This document shows positions 9,947-20,002 of a DNA stretch of 64,000 bases, piece by piece (the stretch's first letter is position 1; each line of letters begins with the position of its first letter). The translations under genes were made by a program, and so were the position numbers. The notes beneath the pieces were generated by a model. That model was not told where the DNA came from and ran no database searches. It saw nothing but the letters and a program-made list of their open reading frames with translations. The stretch covers positions 3,134,915-3,198,914 of the forward strand of contig NZ_LN907827.1 of NCBI RefSeq assembly GCF_001517405.1, in the 5' to 3' direction. The stretch is from Duffyella gerundensis. Lineage in GTDB: Bacteria > Pseudomonadota > Gammaproteobacteria > Enterobacterales > Enterobacteriaceae.

Positions 9947-10085
9947 TTCTGTTACCTAATCCTGTTATATTAATCAATAACGAGTTGATAAATTTGAAAT
10001 AAAAACCACACTATCCTGTGCAGAGCAGGCTGAATACGCGTTTCTGCCCAACAATATAACCGGTGTGATTAATAAATCAAGAGAA

Positions 10086-10101
10086 TGAAACAACCGTCTC
10101 A
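10086..10101. promoter_or_regulatory. Candidate TetR operator between divergent genes
   Basis: TGAAACAACCGTCTCA is a 16-bp palindrome with one mismatch pair, in the 261-bp divergent region between the Tm-1-like gene and the tetR-type gene. Position and symmetry fit a TetR-family operator; binding is not shown. Confidence 0.35.
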
Positions 10102-10207
10102 ATGTATCCACACCGTCGCTGCGTAATTTCGTCCGCAGTCGGCGGGTAATTTTTGCTATAGTGCCTTTCCGGTTACTGCTGCCGGATAAAGACAAGATGA
10201 GGTTATT

Positions 10208-10843
10208 GTGGTCGAAAGGGATCCCCAACAAGGAACGTCACTCACATCGACGCGCGCCCGCACGCGCCGCTTGTTGATTGACACCGCTATGGCGCTGTTT
10301 GATGGCGGCGCTTTTCCTTCCGTAACGGAAGTGGCGCATGCTGCTCAGCTCTCACGCGCGACCGCCTATCGCTACTTCCCGACGCAAAGCGCCCTGGTTT
10401 CCGCTATTGTCACCGAGACATTAAGCCCGATGCGCCAGTGGCAGCCCACGGAAAAAGAGAGTGGTGCCCGCATGGAAGAGCTGATCGCCTTTGCCTTCCC
10501 CAAAATGCTGCAACACGAAGGCACGCTGCGTGCGGCGCTGCATCTTTCGCTGACGCAATGGGCACAGGCGCAGGCGCCTGATGCGCTGCCGGTTAAAGAG
10601 AAACTGGTACGCGGCAATCGCAAACAGCTGCTGCAAAAAGTGGTCGAGCCGCTTGAGAAAGAGCTGCCGCCAGCGCTACTCAACAAGGTAATCTATTCGT
10701 TGTCGCTGATCTACGGTTCCGAAATTTTTCTGGTTATGAAGGATATCTGGGGTTGTAACGACAGCGAGTTAACAGAAGTGGCGCAATGGATGGCCAAAGC
10801 GGTGATTAATCAGGCGCGTCTTGAGGCTGGAAGCACATCGTAA
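10208..10843 (+). CDS. TetR/AcrR family transcriptional regulator
   Basis: A 211-residue regulator. The N-terminal helix-turn-helix is residues 15-60 (RTRRLLIDTAMALFDGGAFPSVTEVAHAAQLSRATAYRYFPTQSALV), followed by an all-helical ligand domain. It starts at a GTG (10208) with GATGAGG five bases upstream; no in-frame ATG exists until residue 22, which would delete part of the DNA-binding domain. An extended -10-like TGCTATAGT lies at about 10154-10162. It is divergent from the Tm-1-like/PEP-hydrolase-like pair, the likely target. The ligand is unknown. Confidence 0.88.
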   Translation: MVERDPQQGTSLTSTRARTRRLLIDTAMALFDGGAFPSVTEVAHAAQLSRATAYRYFPTQSALVSAIVTETLSPMRQWQPTEKESGARMEELIAFAFPKMLQHEGTLRAALHLSLTQWAQAQAPDALPVKEKLVRGNRKQLLQKVVEPLEKELPPALLNKVIYSLSLIYGSEIFLVMKDIWGCNDSELTEVAQWMAKAVINQARLEAGSTS

Positions 10844-10845
10844 AA

Positions 10846-10865
10846 ATGGCGGCCTGCGCCGCCAT
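10846..10865 (-). terminator. Terminator between convergent tetR-type gene and speC
   Basis: ATGGCGGC-loop-GCCGCCAT, with a run of A on its left that becomes TTTTTA on the minus strand, so it terminates speC best. Confidence 0.8.
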
Positions 10866-10874
10866 ATCGGTTGA

Positions 10875-13022
10875 TCAACGCAGGACGTAGCCCATCAGCC
10901 TTTTCGCTCCCTGGTCATCCGTTTCGCTGTAAACGCCCTGCAGCTCCGGCGAGAAGCCCGGCAGCAAATTGATGCCCGCTTCCAGTGCGAGAAAATAACG
11001 CTGCACCGCCCCGCCCCACACTTCGCCCGGCACCACGCACAGCACACCCGGTGGATAAGGCAATGCGCCTTCGGCCGCAATGCGCCCCTGTGCGCTGGCG
11101 ATCGGTACCAGCTCCACTTCGCCGCGAATAAACGCAATATTGGCATCCTGCGGATTCATCGCCACCGCAGGAAAACTCGCCTGACGAAACATCGCTTTTT
11201 GCAAATCCTTCACGCCATAGCTGACATAGAGATCGTGCATCTCCTGACAGAGCTGGCGCAGCGTATAATCCGCATAGCGCACCGCATTCTTGCGCCAGAT
11301 GGTCGGCAGCACGTCGCTTAACAGCGCATCCTCTTTTACATGCCGTTCGAACTGCTGCAGCATCGCCACCAGCTGCGCCATCTTTTCGCGACTTTCCGCC
11401 GGTGTCAGCAGGAACAGAATCGAATTCAGATCGCACTTTTCCGGCACGATGCCGTTTTCACGCAGATAGTGAGCGAGGATGGTCGCCGGAATGCCAAAAT
11501 CGGCATAGTCGCCGCTGGCCGCATCGATGCCTGGCGTGGTGAGCAGCAGCTTGCAGGGATCGATAAGATATTGATCGCGCGCGTAACCGGCAAACCCGTG
11601 CCACTCTGCGCCCGGCGCAAAGCTGAAGTAACGCGCGTCACCGGCGATGGTCTCGGTTGGCGCAGCCTGCCACGGCGCGCCGTCAACACTATCCGGCAGG
11701 AAGGGCCTGATCATTTCGCACTGACTGAGTATCGCCTTGCGCGCCTCAATGCCCATGATCACACATTCGTGCCACAACCGGCGACCCGCAGGCCCCTGGT
11801 GCATTTTGGCGTTCACATCCAGCGCGGCAAACAGCGGGTAAAACGGGCTGGTTGAGGCGTGCAGCATAAAGGCATTGTTCAACCGCTTATGGCTACAAAA
11901 CCGCGCTTGGCCGCGCAGGTGATTATCTTTTTTATGAATCTGCGAGGTTTGCGAAAATCCCGCCTGCTGTTTATGCACCGACTGCGTGACAAAAATGCCG
12001 GGATCGTCGGCGTTCAGTTCGAGCAACAGCGGCGAACAGGCGGCCATCACCGGTATAAACTGCTCATAACCGACCCACGCCGAATCAAACAGAATGTAGT
12101 CGCACAGGTGGCCGATGCGGTCAATCACCTGGCGGGCGTTATAAACCGTGCCGTCATAGGTGCCGAGCTGAATGATCGCCAGCCGGAAAGGCCGCACATC
12201 GGTGGCGCGTTCAGGCGCTACCGCTGCGATCTGTTCACGCAGATACGCTTCATCAAAACAGTGCGCATCGATGCCGCCAATGAAGCCAAACGGATTACGC
12301 GCCGCCTCCAGATAAACCGGCGTGGCACCCGCCTGAATCAGTGCGCCGTGGTGGTTGGACTTGTGATTATTACGATCGAACAGCACCAGATCGCCGCGGG
12401 TCAGCAGCGCGTTAGTCACCACTTTGTTGGCGCTGGAGGTGCCGTTGAGCACGAAATAGGTTTTGTCGGCGTTAAACACCTTCGCCGCAAATTTTTGCGC
12501 ATCTTTCGCCGATCCTTCATGAATCAGCAGATCGCCGAGCTTCACGTCGGCATTGCACATATCGGCACGAAACAGCGTTTCGCCAAAGAACTCGAAAAAC
12601 TGGCGTCCGGCCGGATGCTTTTTAAAGAACGCGCCGCCCTGATGCCCCGGACAGGCAAAGGTGCTGTTTTCCATCGCGACATATTTGGTCAGCGTATCGA
12701 AAAAAGGCGGTAGCAGCGCCGCTTCATAGGCGGCCGCGGCCTCTTCCAGCAGCGCGCCATCACCTTCATCGCCGCGCAGTATCGCAGTGACTTCGGGCAG
12801 ATTTTCCGGCAGCTCCCCCGGCGCCAGCTGAATAAATACCGGCAGCGAAAAGCCGGTATGCCGCAGCAGCGCCAGCATCCCGCTGCGCGCATCGGCCAGC
12901 GACAACACAACGGCGGCAATGTCGGTAAAGTCAGTGTTATCCAGCGTTACGATCTGGCGTATCGTGCGCAGTCGCAGCACAGGAGCCAGCGCAATGCTGG
13001 CGGCAATTTTTAACGGAGTCAT
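10875..13022 (-). CDS. speC: Ornithine decarboxylase SpeC
   Basis: A 715-residue PLP-dependent decarboxylase converting ornithine to putrescine. It has the full Orn/Lys/Arg decarboxylase layout: an N-terminal wing domain, the PLP domain with STFACPGHQ and FVLNGTS, DSAWVGYE, the PLP lysine in TQSVHKQQAGFSQ (Lys351), and C-terminal GALPYPPGVLCVVPGEVWGGAVQRYF. Length and sequence fit the constitutive enzyme SpeC rather than inducible SpeF. No antiporter gene (potE) is adjacent, which also favours the biosynthetic form. It lies in the same region as in E. coli, downstream of mltC, but nupG is missing. Confidence 0.95.
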   Translation of the reverse strand: MTPLKIAASIALAPVLRLRTIRQIVTLDNTDFTDIAAVVLSLADARSGMLALLRHTGFSLPVFIQLAPGELPENLPEVTAILRGDEGDGALLEEAAAAYEAALLPPFFDTLTKYVAMENSTFACPGHQGGAFFKKHPAGRQFFEFFGETLFRADMCNADVKLGDLLIHEGSAKDAQKFAAKVFNADKTYFVLNGTSSANKVVTNALLTRGDLVLFDRNNHKSNHHGALIQAGATPVYLEAARNPFGFIGGIDAHCFDEAYLREQIAAVAPERATDVRPFRLAIIQLGTYDGTVYNARQVIDRIGHLCDYILFDSAWVGYEQFIPVMAACSPLLLELNADDPGIFVTQSVHKQQAGFSQTSQIHKKDNHLRGQARFCSHKRLNNAFMLHASTSPFYPLFAALDVNAKMHQGPAGRRLWHECVIMGIEARKAILSQCEMIRPFLPDSVDGAPWQAAPTETIAGDARYFSFAPGAEWHGFAGYARDQYLIDPCKLLLTTPGIDAASGDYADFGIPATILAHYLRENGIVPEKCDLNSILFLLTPAESREKMAQLVAMLQQFERHVKEDALLSDVLPTIWRKNAVRYADYTLRQLCQEMHDLYVSYGVKDLQKAMFRQASFPAVAMNPQDANIAFIRGEVELVPIASAQGRIAAEGALPYPPGVLCVVPGEVWGGAVQRYFLALEAGINLLPGFSPELQGVYSETDDQGAKRLMGYVLR

Positions 13023-13656
13023 AGCACAAATCCCCGGCGGTCAAGGATGAGCGGGTGCCTGAGGCACAGCAAAGGAGAGCACAGCACTCCCGGCGAATGA
13101 TGTTGATTCTGGTGCAAAGCGATATCGCGCCTCACCCGCCAGACATCAGTAAAAACAGAGGATGATGTCTGCTTTTACGCATGTCCAACAGCCAACAAAC
13201 CCGGCTTCACCGCAGATTAGGTGTGTGTATCGCACCAGCATGGCAAGCTACGCATCGCCCGGATTCCACCTTAACAACACGGCGATCAACAGCATCAGCC
13301 AGCAGCAGTAAACCCGTCATCGCGATAACCTTCCACAAGGAGAACAAACAAAGAAAAGGAGAAAAAAAGGCCGCGCAATAATCGCACTTTACCCACCGCC
13401 AAACAACCCAAAAAGAATAAATAAAAAGTCACACCTAAAAAACACAAGATACTGAAAAAATTAAAATAAAATAAAAAAACACGAAAAATATCGATTAAAA
13501 AATCTCAATAACCGAAAAATTATGCAAATAACTCACTCATTCCTCGCCTCCAAACCCTTAGTTTACTGGCCCGCTCATTATCTCTCCTCGATTCATACCT
13601 GGCGAACAGCTTCCCGACTCCAGCCGTCCGCTGTTCAATTTCCGCTTTTCTCTTTC
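13023..13656. other. Long intergenic region upstream of speC
   Basis: About 630 bases with no convincing gene. The part near speC (13023-13350) is of ordinary composition and should hold its promoter and leader. From about 13385 to 13530 it is extremely A-rich on the + strand with repeated A4-A7 tracts, suggesting bent DNA or an H-NS-type binding region. A 66-codon open frame at 13181-13381 has biased Thr/Ser/Lys composition and no ribosome site and is not called. Confidence 0.6.
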
Positions 13657-13698
13657 CGCCTTTCGCCTTTCGCTTTTTGCTTTTTGCTTTTTGCTTTT
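13657..13698 (+). repeat. Heptanucleotide array, 6 units, locus 2
   Basis: CGCCTTT twice, CGCTTTT once, then TGCTTTT three times, in perfect 7-bp phase and running straight into the right-arm block TTTTGACCTGGG. Degenerate units may extend a little further left. Confidence 0.88.
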
Positions 13699-14035
13699 GA
13701 TTTTGACCTGGGTTTTGACCTTGAGGAGGCATCACTACCGCCGAGGCAAAAGCGTTTTCCAGGGCGAGCCGCAGGGATGCGGCGAGAAGGCGCGTTGAGC
13801 CGGGAGCGAATCGCGCCTGGTCCGTCAGGAAAAGGGATTTGCTGAGGGCACCCGCTTCAGCGGGCGGGTGTGTTTGCCGGATAGCGCGGGTGCAGGGCCG
13901 GGGCGACTGCCGGCCCTGCTCGGGCTGCCTGCAAGGCAGAACGAAATCGCCTTTGACCTGGCCTTTGACCTTGCCGTTGACCTTAAGACATTGACCTTAA
14001 AACATTGACCTTAAAAAGCCGCCTGCCAGGCACCC
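13699..14035 (+). repeat. Composite structured repeat, locus 2 single arm (type A)
   Basis: A lone type-A copy; no left arm exists. It has TTTTGACCTTGAGGAGGCATCAC, AAAAGCGTTTTCC with a decayed partner, the intact GCCGCA-GGGA-TGCGGC hairpin, a CCCGCTTCAGCGGG hairpin, TGTGTTTGCCGGATAGC (13869-13885), the CAGGGCCGG/CCGGCCCTG stem, and a tail of TTGACCTTAA units ending in GCCGCCTGCCAGGC. The outer end touches the stop codon of the cinA-like gene. Confidence 0.87.
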
Positions 14036-14039
14036 CCCC

Positions 14040-14525
14040 CTACACCAATAACTCCCCCAACCTCCGCAAAGCATGACTCGCCGCCTGCACAATCACTCGC
14101 TCCGGCTCATCCTTAAACAGCATGCGCTCGCTGACCACGCCGCCGTTGGGCAGGCTCCATGCAAACCAGATGGTGCCCGCTGGTGTACCGTCTTCCGCAT
14201 CGTCCGGCCCGGCGTAGCCGCTGATCGCCAGGCCCACCGCCTCCTGGGCCAGCGCCTTAATGCCCTCGGCCATTTCACTCACTACCTGCTGGCTGACCGC
14301 CGTATATTGCGCCAGGCTCTCGGCCTTCACACCGAGCACGCGCTGCTTGGCATCTTCGGTATAGCTCACCACGCCGCAGCTAAAAAAGTCCGCGCTGCCG
14401 CTGGTGGCCCCCATCGCCTGGCTGGTGAGGCCCGCCGTGCAGGATTCCGCAATCACCAAACGCACGCCCGCTGCCTTTAATTTTTCCGCCGTTTCTTCCG
14501 CTAACGAAATCAGTGCCTTATCCAT
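14040..14525 (-). CDS. CinA family protein, nicotinamide-nucleotide amidase-like
   Basis: A 161-residue single-domain CinA C-terminal-type protein. The active-site signature IAESCTAGLTSQAMG, the AVSQQVVSEMA stretch and ISGYAGPDDAEDGTPAGTIWFAW are visible. Full NMN deamidases of this family (PncC) recycle NMN to NaMN; the GTPAGTIWFAW ending resembles the E. coli paralogue YdeJ more than PncC, so activity is uncertain. The start at 14525 (MDKALISLAEE) has a GGAGG site six bases upstream; a start at 14540 would place that site inside the gene. It is a single gene ending in the locus 2 repeat arm. Confidence 0.85.
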   Translation of the reverse strand: MDKALISLAEETAEKLKAAGVRLVIAESCTAGLTSQAMGATSGSADFFSCGVVSYTEDAKQRVLGVKAESLAQYTAVSQQVVSEMAEGIKALAQEAVGLAISGYAGPDDAEDGTPAGTIWFAWSLPNGGVVSERMLFKDEPERVIVQAASHALRRLGELLV

Positions 14526-14744
14526 ATTTTTCCTCCGCAATCTAACGTAGCCGGTAGCGGCTACCCGTTGAAAATAATCCTAGCTCAACGGCCCGATCGG
14601 GCAAGCGTAACGCGGGCACCCAAACCCAACGCGGAAACATTTTGAGAAAGTAAAACACGTATTGAAAACACCACTTTTACGGCTTAACGCGATTTATGTA
14701 CCAGGCTTAGAAGAAAAATAATCAGCAGAACAATGTGGAGCATT

Positions 14745-17069
14745 ATGAAAGAGCAAAATCGCACCGTAGGCATCGCGCCTTATGGCGGCTCAGCCGGTGG
14801 CTGGGGCGCATTAAAAGCCGTGGCTGACGCTATTCGCGGCCAGATGTCGGTCAAACAGGATGTGATCGCCCTGTTCAAAGTTAACCAGCCGCAAGGCTTT
14901 GACTGCCCCGGCTGCGCCTGGCCCGATCCGCAGCACGCCTCATCGTTTGAGTTCTGTGAAAATGGCGCCAAGGCGGTTTCCTGGGAAGCCACCAGCAAGC
15001 GCACCACGCCAGAATTTTTCGCCGCGCACACGGTCAGTGAGCTTTGGCACCGCAACGCGTTTGAGCTGGAAGGCGAAGGCCGCCTGACGCACCCGATGAA
15101 ATATGACGCGGCAACAGATACTTATCAGCCGATTGAGTGGGAAACCGCCTTTAACGAGATTGGCGAGCATCTGCGCAGCTATGAAGACCCCAACAGCGTG
15201 GAATTTTACACCTCGGGCCGCGCCTCAAATGAAGCCGCGTTTCTGTGGCAGCTGTTTGCCCGCGAATATGGCACCAATAACTTCCCCGACTGTTCCAACA
15301 TGTGCCACGAGCCTACCAGCGTCGGCCTGCCGGAATCGATCGGCGTCGGCAAAGGCACGGTGCAGCTGGAAGATTTTGATCACGCCGATCTGGTGCTCTG
15401 CATCGGCCACAATCCCGGCACGAACCATCCGCGCATGCTCGGCACACTGCGCGAAGTCTCCAAACGCGGCGGCACCATCGTCGCCATCAACCCGCTACGC
15501 GAGCGCGGACTGGAGCGCTTTACCTCGCCGCAAAGCCCTATCGAGATGCTGTCGTTTAGCTCAACCGAACTCGCCTCAACCTACTACAAAGTGCGCGTCG
15601 GTGGTGATGCCGCCATGCTGAAAGGCGTGATGAAGCTGCTGCTGCGCATGCATGAAGATGCGTTGGCGGCGGGCGAGCCGGGCGTGATCGACGAAGCCTT
15701 CATCAACGAACACACCGAAGGTTTTGACGCGCTGAAAGCCGATCTCGATGCCACCGACTGGGATCACATCCTGAAGGTGTCGGGCATGGAACGTGAGGAA
15801 ATCCAGCACATTGCGCGTCTGTACGCCAGTGCGGAGAGAACCATCGTCTGTTACGGCATGGGCATTACCCAGCACCAATACGGCACGCAAAACGTGCAGC
15901 AAATCGCTAACCTGCTGCTGATGCGCGGCAATATTGGTAAAAAAGGCGCCGGCATCTGCCCGTTGCGCGGCCACTCCAACGTGCAGGGTGACCGCACCGT
16001 TGGCATCACCGAAATTCCGTCGCAGGAACTGCTCGACAGCATTGAAAAAGCTTTTGGCTTCCGGCCGCCGCAGGAACACGGTCACGGGGCGGTTGAGGCG
16101 ATTCGTGCCATTCGCGATGGTCATTCGAAAGCCCTGCTCTGCCTTGGCGGCAACCTGGCGGAAGCGATCTCCGATCCGCAGGTCACCTTCCCGGCGATGC
16201 GCAAGCTCGATCTGGTGGTGCACATGGCGACCAAGCTCAACCGTTCGCACCTGCTGCTTGGCAAGCATAATTACCTGCTGCCAGTGCTGGGCCGTACCGA
16301 AACCGACGTGCAGAAGTCTGGCGCGCAGAGCGTTACGGTGGAAGATTCCATGTCGATGGTGCACGCCTCGCGCGGCTCGTTAAAGCCTGCCTCGCCGCAT
16401 CTGAAGTCCGAACCGGCGCTGGTTGCCGGGCTGGCGATGGCCACCCTGCCGAATACCGTGGTGGACTGGCAGAAGATGATCAACGACTACAGCTTTATTC
16501 GCGACGCCATTGAAAAGGTGTTCCCGGCCTTTGCAGACTTCAATGAGCGGGTGAAGCAGCCAGGTGGCTTCCACCTGCGTAACACCGCCGCTGAACGCGT
16601 CTGGAACACGCCAACTGGCCGCGCGCAGTTTAAGGTGATGCAGGGGATTAACGAAGATCCACGCTCGCTGAAATGTCACGATATGGTGCTGACCACGCTG
16701 CGTAGCCACGATCAGTACAACACCACGCTGTATGGCCTGAACGATCGCTATCGCGGCGTCACCGGTCGCCGTGATGTACTGTTCATCAATGCCGATGAAG
16801 CGGAGAAGCGTCAGCTACGCGTCGGCGATCAGGTTAACGTCATCGCGCTGGATGCTGAGGGCAATCACACGTCGCGCCGCATGGATAATCTCACCATTGT
16901 AGTGCTGGATATGGCCGCCGGTTCTGCAGGCGCTTACTATCCTGAAGCGAACGTGTTGGTGCCGCTGGACAGCCACGATACCAAAAGCGGCATTCCAGCC
17001 TATAAAAGCGTGCCGATCGCCATGGAACGCGTAGCGGAACCGGTGGAAACCTCGGGCGCGCGCCGCTAA
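14745..17069 (+). CDS. ydeP: FdhF/YdeP family molybdopterin oxidoreductase
   Basis: A 774-residue protein closely resembling E. coli YdeP. Key segments are [67 protein letters not shown] (the region of the Mo ligand), [30 protein letters not shown], and a C-terminal molybdopterin dinucleotide-binding domain with [11 protein letters not shown]. YdeP is linked to acid resistance in E. coli; its substrate is unknown. The start at 14745 (MKEQNRTVG) is favoured over 14733 because a GGAG motif lies between them. It is followed by a terminator, so it is monocistronic. Confidence 0.9.
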   Translation: MKEQNRTVGIAPYGGSAGGWGALKAVADAIRGQMSVKQDVIALFKVNQPQGFDCPGCAWPDPQHASSFEFCENGAKAVSWEATSKRTTPEFFAAHTVSELWHRNAFELEGEGRLTHPMKYDAATDTYQPIEWETAFNEIGEHLRSYEDPNSVEFYTSGRASNEAAFLWQLFAREYGTNNFPDCSNMCHEPTSVGLPESIGVGKGTVQLEDFDHADLVLCIGHNPGTNHPRMLGTLREVSKRGGTIVAINPLRERGLERFTSPQSPIEMLSFSSTELASTYYKVRVGGDAAMLKGVMKLLLRMHEDALAAGEPGVIDEAFINEHTEGFDALKADLDATDWDHILKVSGMEREEIQHIARLYASAERTIVCYGMGITQHQYGTQNVQQIANLLLMRGNIGKKGAGICPLRGHSNVQGDRTVGITEIPSQELLDSIEKAFGFRPPQEHGHGAVEAIRAIRDGHSKALLCLGGNLAEAISDPQVTFPAMRKLDLVVHMATKLNRSHLLLGKHNYLLPVLGRTETDVQKSGAQSVTVEDSMSMVHASRGSLKPASPHLKSEPALVAGLAMATLPNTVVDWQKMINDYSFIRDAIEKVFPAFADFNERVKQPGGFHLRNTAAERVWNTPTGRAQFKVMQGINEDPRSLKCHDMVLTTLRSHDQYNTTLYGLNDRYRGVTGRRDVLFINADEAEKRQLRVGDQVNVIALDAEGNHTSRRMDNLTIVVLDMAAGSAGAYYPEANVLVPLDSHDTKSGIPAYKSVPIAMERVAEPVETSGARR

Positions 17070-17091
17070 CCTTTCGCCAGACGATGGATAA

Positions 17092-17115
17092 CAGCCCACT
17101 TCGGTGGGCTTTTTT
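17092..17115 (+). terminator. Terminator after ydeP
   Basis: AGCCCAC-ttcg-GTGGGCT followed by six T. A UUCG-type tetraloop gives a very stable hairpin. Confidence 0.92.
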
Positions 17116-17189
17116 ACGCCGCTCACTGCTTTCTTTTTCATCAATTTGCCTGTTATGTTACAGGTCAATCTGCTGAACAGGAGTCGGTC

Positions 17190-18077
17190 ATGACGCGTCT
17201 TACTGCAAAAGATTTCCCGCCCGAACTGCTCGAGCTTTACGACTATTACGCCCACGGAAAAATCAGCAAACGTGAGTTCATTTCGATGGCGGCGAAACTC
17301 GCCGTTGGCGGCATGACCGGCGCGACGCTGCTGGGCATGATGAGCCCCAACTATGCGCTGGCGCAGCAGGTGGAGTTCACCGATCCCGCCATTATCCCGG
17401 AATATATTCATTACGATTCGCCTACCGGCAACGGCGAGGTGCGCGCCTACATGGTGAAACCGGCCAACGCCAGCGGTCCGCTGCCCGCCGTGATGGTGGT
17501 GCATGAGAACCGTGGCCTAAACCCTTATATAGAAGATGTCGCCCGCCGCGTTGCCAAAGCGGGCTTTGTGGCGCTGGCGCCGGATGGCCTGAGCAGCGTG
17601 GGCGGCTATCCCGGCAATGACGACAAAGGGCGCGAGCTGCAGGCGCAGGTCGATGCCACCAAACTGATGAATGACTTTTTCAACGGCATCGATTTTTTAA
17701 TGCACCATCAGGCCAGCAACGGCAAGGTCGGCATAACCGGTTTCTGTTACGGCGGCGGTGTCGCCAATGCGGCGGCGGTTGCCTTTCCGGAGCTGCGCGC
17801 CGCGGTGCCTTTTTATGGGCGCCAGCCGAAAGCGGAAGATGTGCCGCGCATCAAGGCGCCGCTGCTGATCCACTATGCGGCGCTGGATACGCGCATCAAT
17901 GAGGGCTGGCCCGCCTGGGAGGCGGCGCTCAAGGCGAACAATAAACAGTACGAGGCCTGGATCTATCCTGGCGTAAACCACGGCTTTCACAACGATTCAA
18001 CACCGCGCTACGACAAAGCCGCTGCCGATCTCGCCTGGGATCGCACGCTGGGCTGGTTCCGACGATATCTGGTGTAG
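17190..18077 (+). CDS. yghX: Dienelactone hydrolase family protein (YghX-like)
   Basis: A 295-residue alpha/beta hydrolase. The N-terminal part has SKREFISMAAKLAVGGMTGATLLG (from residue 26), a KR variant of the twin-arginine motif followed by a hydrophobic segment, so Tat export is plausible. The catalytic triad of the family is visible: Cys in GFCYGGG, Asp in ALDTRINEG, His in GVNHGFHND. The Cys nucleophile is typical of dienelactone hydrolases. E. coli carries a broken copy (yghX); this one is intact. AGGAG lies seven bases before the ATG. The natural substrate is unknown. Confidence 0.87.
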   Translation: MTRLTAKDFPPELLELYDYYAHGKISKREFISMAAKLAVGGMTGATLLGMMSPNYALAQQVEFTDPAIIPEYIHYDSPTGNGEVRAYMVKPANASGPLPAVMVVHENRGLNPYIEDVARRVAKAGFVALAPDGLSSVGGYPGNDDKGRELQAQVDATKLMNDFFNGIDFLMHHQASNGKVGITGFCYGGGVANAAAVAFPELRAAVPFYGRQPKAEDVPRIKAPLLIHYAALDTRINEGWPAWEAALKANNKQYEAWIYPGVNHGFHNDSTPRYDKAAADLAWDRTLGWFRRYLV

Positions 18078-18090
18078 TGCGTGGCAGACT

Positions 18091-18378
18091 TCAGCTGCCG
18101 CGCTTCTCGTTGTGGCCCAGATTTCTGTCCGGGAAGGCGTGATCGCGCAGCCGCTGCTTCATCGCCGCCGCCTCCGGAAAGCCGCCGTCGACCTTGCGAT
18201 CCCACAGCAGCGTGCCATCGGCTTTGATCTGATAGATGCCGCCGGTGCCCGGCACCAGCGTCACCGATGCGAGATCGGTGCTGAAGGTGTGCAGCAGTTC
18301 CTGCGCCATCCATGCGGCGCGCAGCAGCCAGTTGCATTGTGAACAGTATTCGATGGTGATAGCGGGTGAAGGGGACAT
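18091..18378 (-). CDS. SelT/SelW/SelH (Rdx) family small redox protein
   Basis: A 95-residue thioredoxin-fold protein. The redox motif is CSQC near the N-terminus (ITIEYCSQCNWLLRAAWMAQELL), followed by TLVPGTGGIYQI and the family ending DGGFPEAAAMKQRLRD. In animals the second Cys is selenocysteine; here both are Cys. The start at 18378 (MSPSPAITIEY) has GGAG eight bases upstream; the open frame further upstream is not protein-like. It converges with yghX with only 13 bases between the stop codons. The electron partner is unknown. Confidence 0.85.
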   Translation of the reverse strand: MSPSPAITIEYCSQCNWLLRAAWMAQELLHTFSTDLASVTLVPGTGGIYQIKADGTLLWDRKVDGGFPEAAAMKQRLRDHAFPDRNLGHNEKRGS

Positions 18379-18608
18379 GACGATACTCCGACAAGGATCA
18401 GAATGAAGCCCTATTTTGCCAGCTATTGCGCGGCAAGCCCACATTCGTGCAGCCACAGCCACTGGTGGTAAGTGCGCGGGCGCAGTGAACGGGTATTATC
18501 GCGATGACGCGATCGCGTGGCAATGTCGCGACGATGGCTCATGCCAACCGATTTCCTGCCGGACAATGTTGTCCGCAGGCATGTTTAACGCAGTATTCAG
18601 GAGAAGCT

Positions 18609-19709
18609 ATGTCAGGGTTATTTTCCCCCTTTACGCTGAAATCAGTGACGTTGCGCAACCGCATCGCCGTACCGCCAATGTGCCAGTACAGCGCCGTTGA
18701 CGGCTTCACTAACGAATGGCACAACGTGCACTACAGCGCTCTGGCGCGTGGCGGCGCGGGCCTGGTGATCGTTGAGGCCACCGCGGTTTCCCCTGAGGGC
18801 CGTATCACACCGGGATGTACCGGCATCTGGAACGACGAGCAGGCTGAAGGCCTGGCTAAGATCGCCCGTGACATCAAAGCAGCAGGCGCGGTGCCGGGGA
18901 TTCAGATTGCCCACGCCGGGCGTAAAGCCAGCGCCAACCGCCCGTGGGAAGGCGATGACCATATCACCGCCGGTGATGCCCGCGGCTGGGAAACCATCGC
19001 GCCATCTGCCGTGGCCTTTGGTCAAAACCTGCCGCAGGTGCCACGCGAAATGACACGTGAAGATATCGCCCGCGTCACCGCTGATTTTGCCGCCGCTACC
19101 CGTCGCGCCCGCGATGCCGGTTTTGAGTGGATTGAGTTGCATTTCGCCCACGGCTATCTGGCGCAGAGCTTTTTCTCGGTGCACTCCAACCAGCGCACTG
19201 ATGAGTACGGTGGCGATCTGCAGGGCCGCAGCCGCTTCATGCTGGAAACGCTGGATGCGGTACGCAAAGAGTGGCCTGAGCACCTGCCGCTGACCGCCCG
19301 TTTCGGCGTCATCGAATATGATGGCCGCGACGAAGAGACGCTGCAGGAGTCAATTTGGGTGACGAACGAGATGCGTAAAAACGGTCTGGATATGCTCAGC
19401 GTCAGCATCGGCTTTTCTACGCCGGACGCCGCTATTCCGTGGGGACCGGCATTTCTGGCGCCGATTGCCGAACGCGTGCGTCGCGATGCGGATATTCCGG
19501 TCGCTTCCGCCTGGGGCATTGATGTGCCGGCAATGGCGAACGAAACCGTGGAGAAATCACAGCTGGATCTGGTGATGGTGGGTCGTGCGCACCTGGCAAA
19601 TCCACACTGGCCTTACCATGCCGCGCTGAAACTTAATCAGGATCGCGCCGCGTGGGTCTTGCCAGCGCCTTATGCGCACTGGCTTGAGCGTTATCGCACC
19701 AGCGAGTAA
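18609..19709 (+). CDS. xenA: Ene-reductase, Old Yellow Enzyme family (XenA type)
   Basis: A 366-residue FMN-dependent NAD(P)H oxidoreductase. It follows Pseudomonas XenA closely: LFSPFTLKSVTLRNRIAVPPMCQYSA (the Cys that tunes FMN in this subclass), AHAGRKASANRPWEGDD, WIELHFAHGYLAQSFFS with the catalytic His/His pair, and GRAHLANPHW. The class reduces activated C=C bonds and nitro compounds. The start at 18609 has AGGAGA seven bases upstream; 35 additional upstream codons in frame are not conserved in the family. It is a single gene; a small exported protein converges on it. Confidence 0.9.
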   Translation: MSGLFSPFTLKSVTLRNRIAVPPMCQYSAVDGFTNEWHNVHYSALARGGAGLVIVEATAVSPEGRITPGCTGIWNDEQAEGLAKIARDIKAAGAVPGIQIAHAGRKASANRPWEGDDHITAGDARGWETIAPSAVAFGQNLPQVPREMTREDIARVTADFAAATRRARDAGFEWIELHFAHGYLAQSFFSVHSNQRTDEYGGDLQGRSRFMLETLDAVRKEWPEHLPLTARFGVIEYDGRDEETLQESIWVTNEMRKNGLDMLSVSIGFSTPDAAIPWGPAFLAPIAERVRRDADIPVASAWGIDVPAMANETVEKSQLDLVMVGRAHLANPHWPYHAALKLNQDRAAWVLPAPYAHWLERYRTSE

Positions 19710-19712
19710 GCC

Positions 19713-19904
19713 TTACTGCAGGGCGCAGGACGCGCCCTCATCGAGATGCTCTGACAGATTGGCATCCCCGAGGATTTCGCCTTCGTGGCAGCGGGTGTTG
19801 TGCAGCATGTTGTTTTTTTCGTTCAGCGGCGAGGTGCTCTGCGCACAGGCCGTCTGGCCCGCGAGTGACGCAGCAAATAGTACAGTAAACAGTAACGAGC
19901 GCAT
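19713..19904 (-). CDS. Small exported protein of unknown function
   Basis: A 63-residue protein with a signal peptide-like N-terminus (MRSLLFTVLFAASLAGQTACA) and predicted cleavage near ACA/QS. The mature part is about 42 residues, acidic, with two Cys (TRCHEGE, GASCALQ) that could form a disulfide in the periplasm. I do not recognise a family. The ribosome site is weak (AGAAG). It lies between xenA and the AraC-type regulator. Confidence 0.5.
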   Translation of the reverse strand: MRSLLFTVLFAASLAGQTACAQSTSPLNEKNNMLHNTRCHEGEILGDANLSEHLDEGASCALQ

Positions 19905-20002
19905 GATCTTCTGCTTTTTTAAAAATCAGTGAAAGGTTGAGCGGGAAATTACGCCATCTTCAGCGCGCGGCGATTATGCCGCCAGCGCGCCCTGTCGTCT
20001 TA

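Noticed and set aside
13181..13381. 66-codon frame upstream of speC
   Set aside because: Biased Ser/Thr/Lys composition, no ribosome site, and it runs into the A-rich tract. It does not resemble the speFL leader peptide either.
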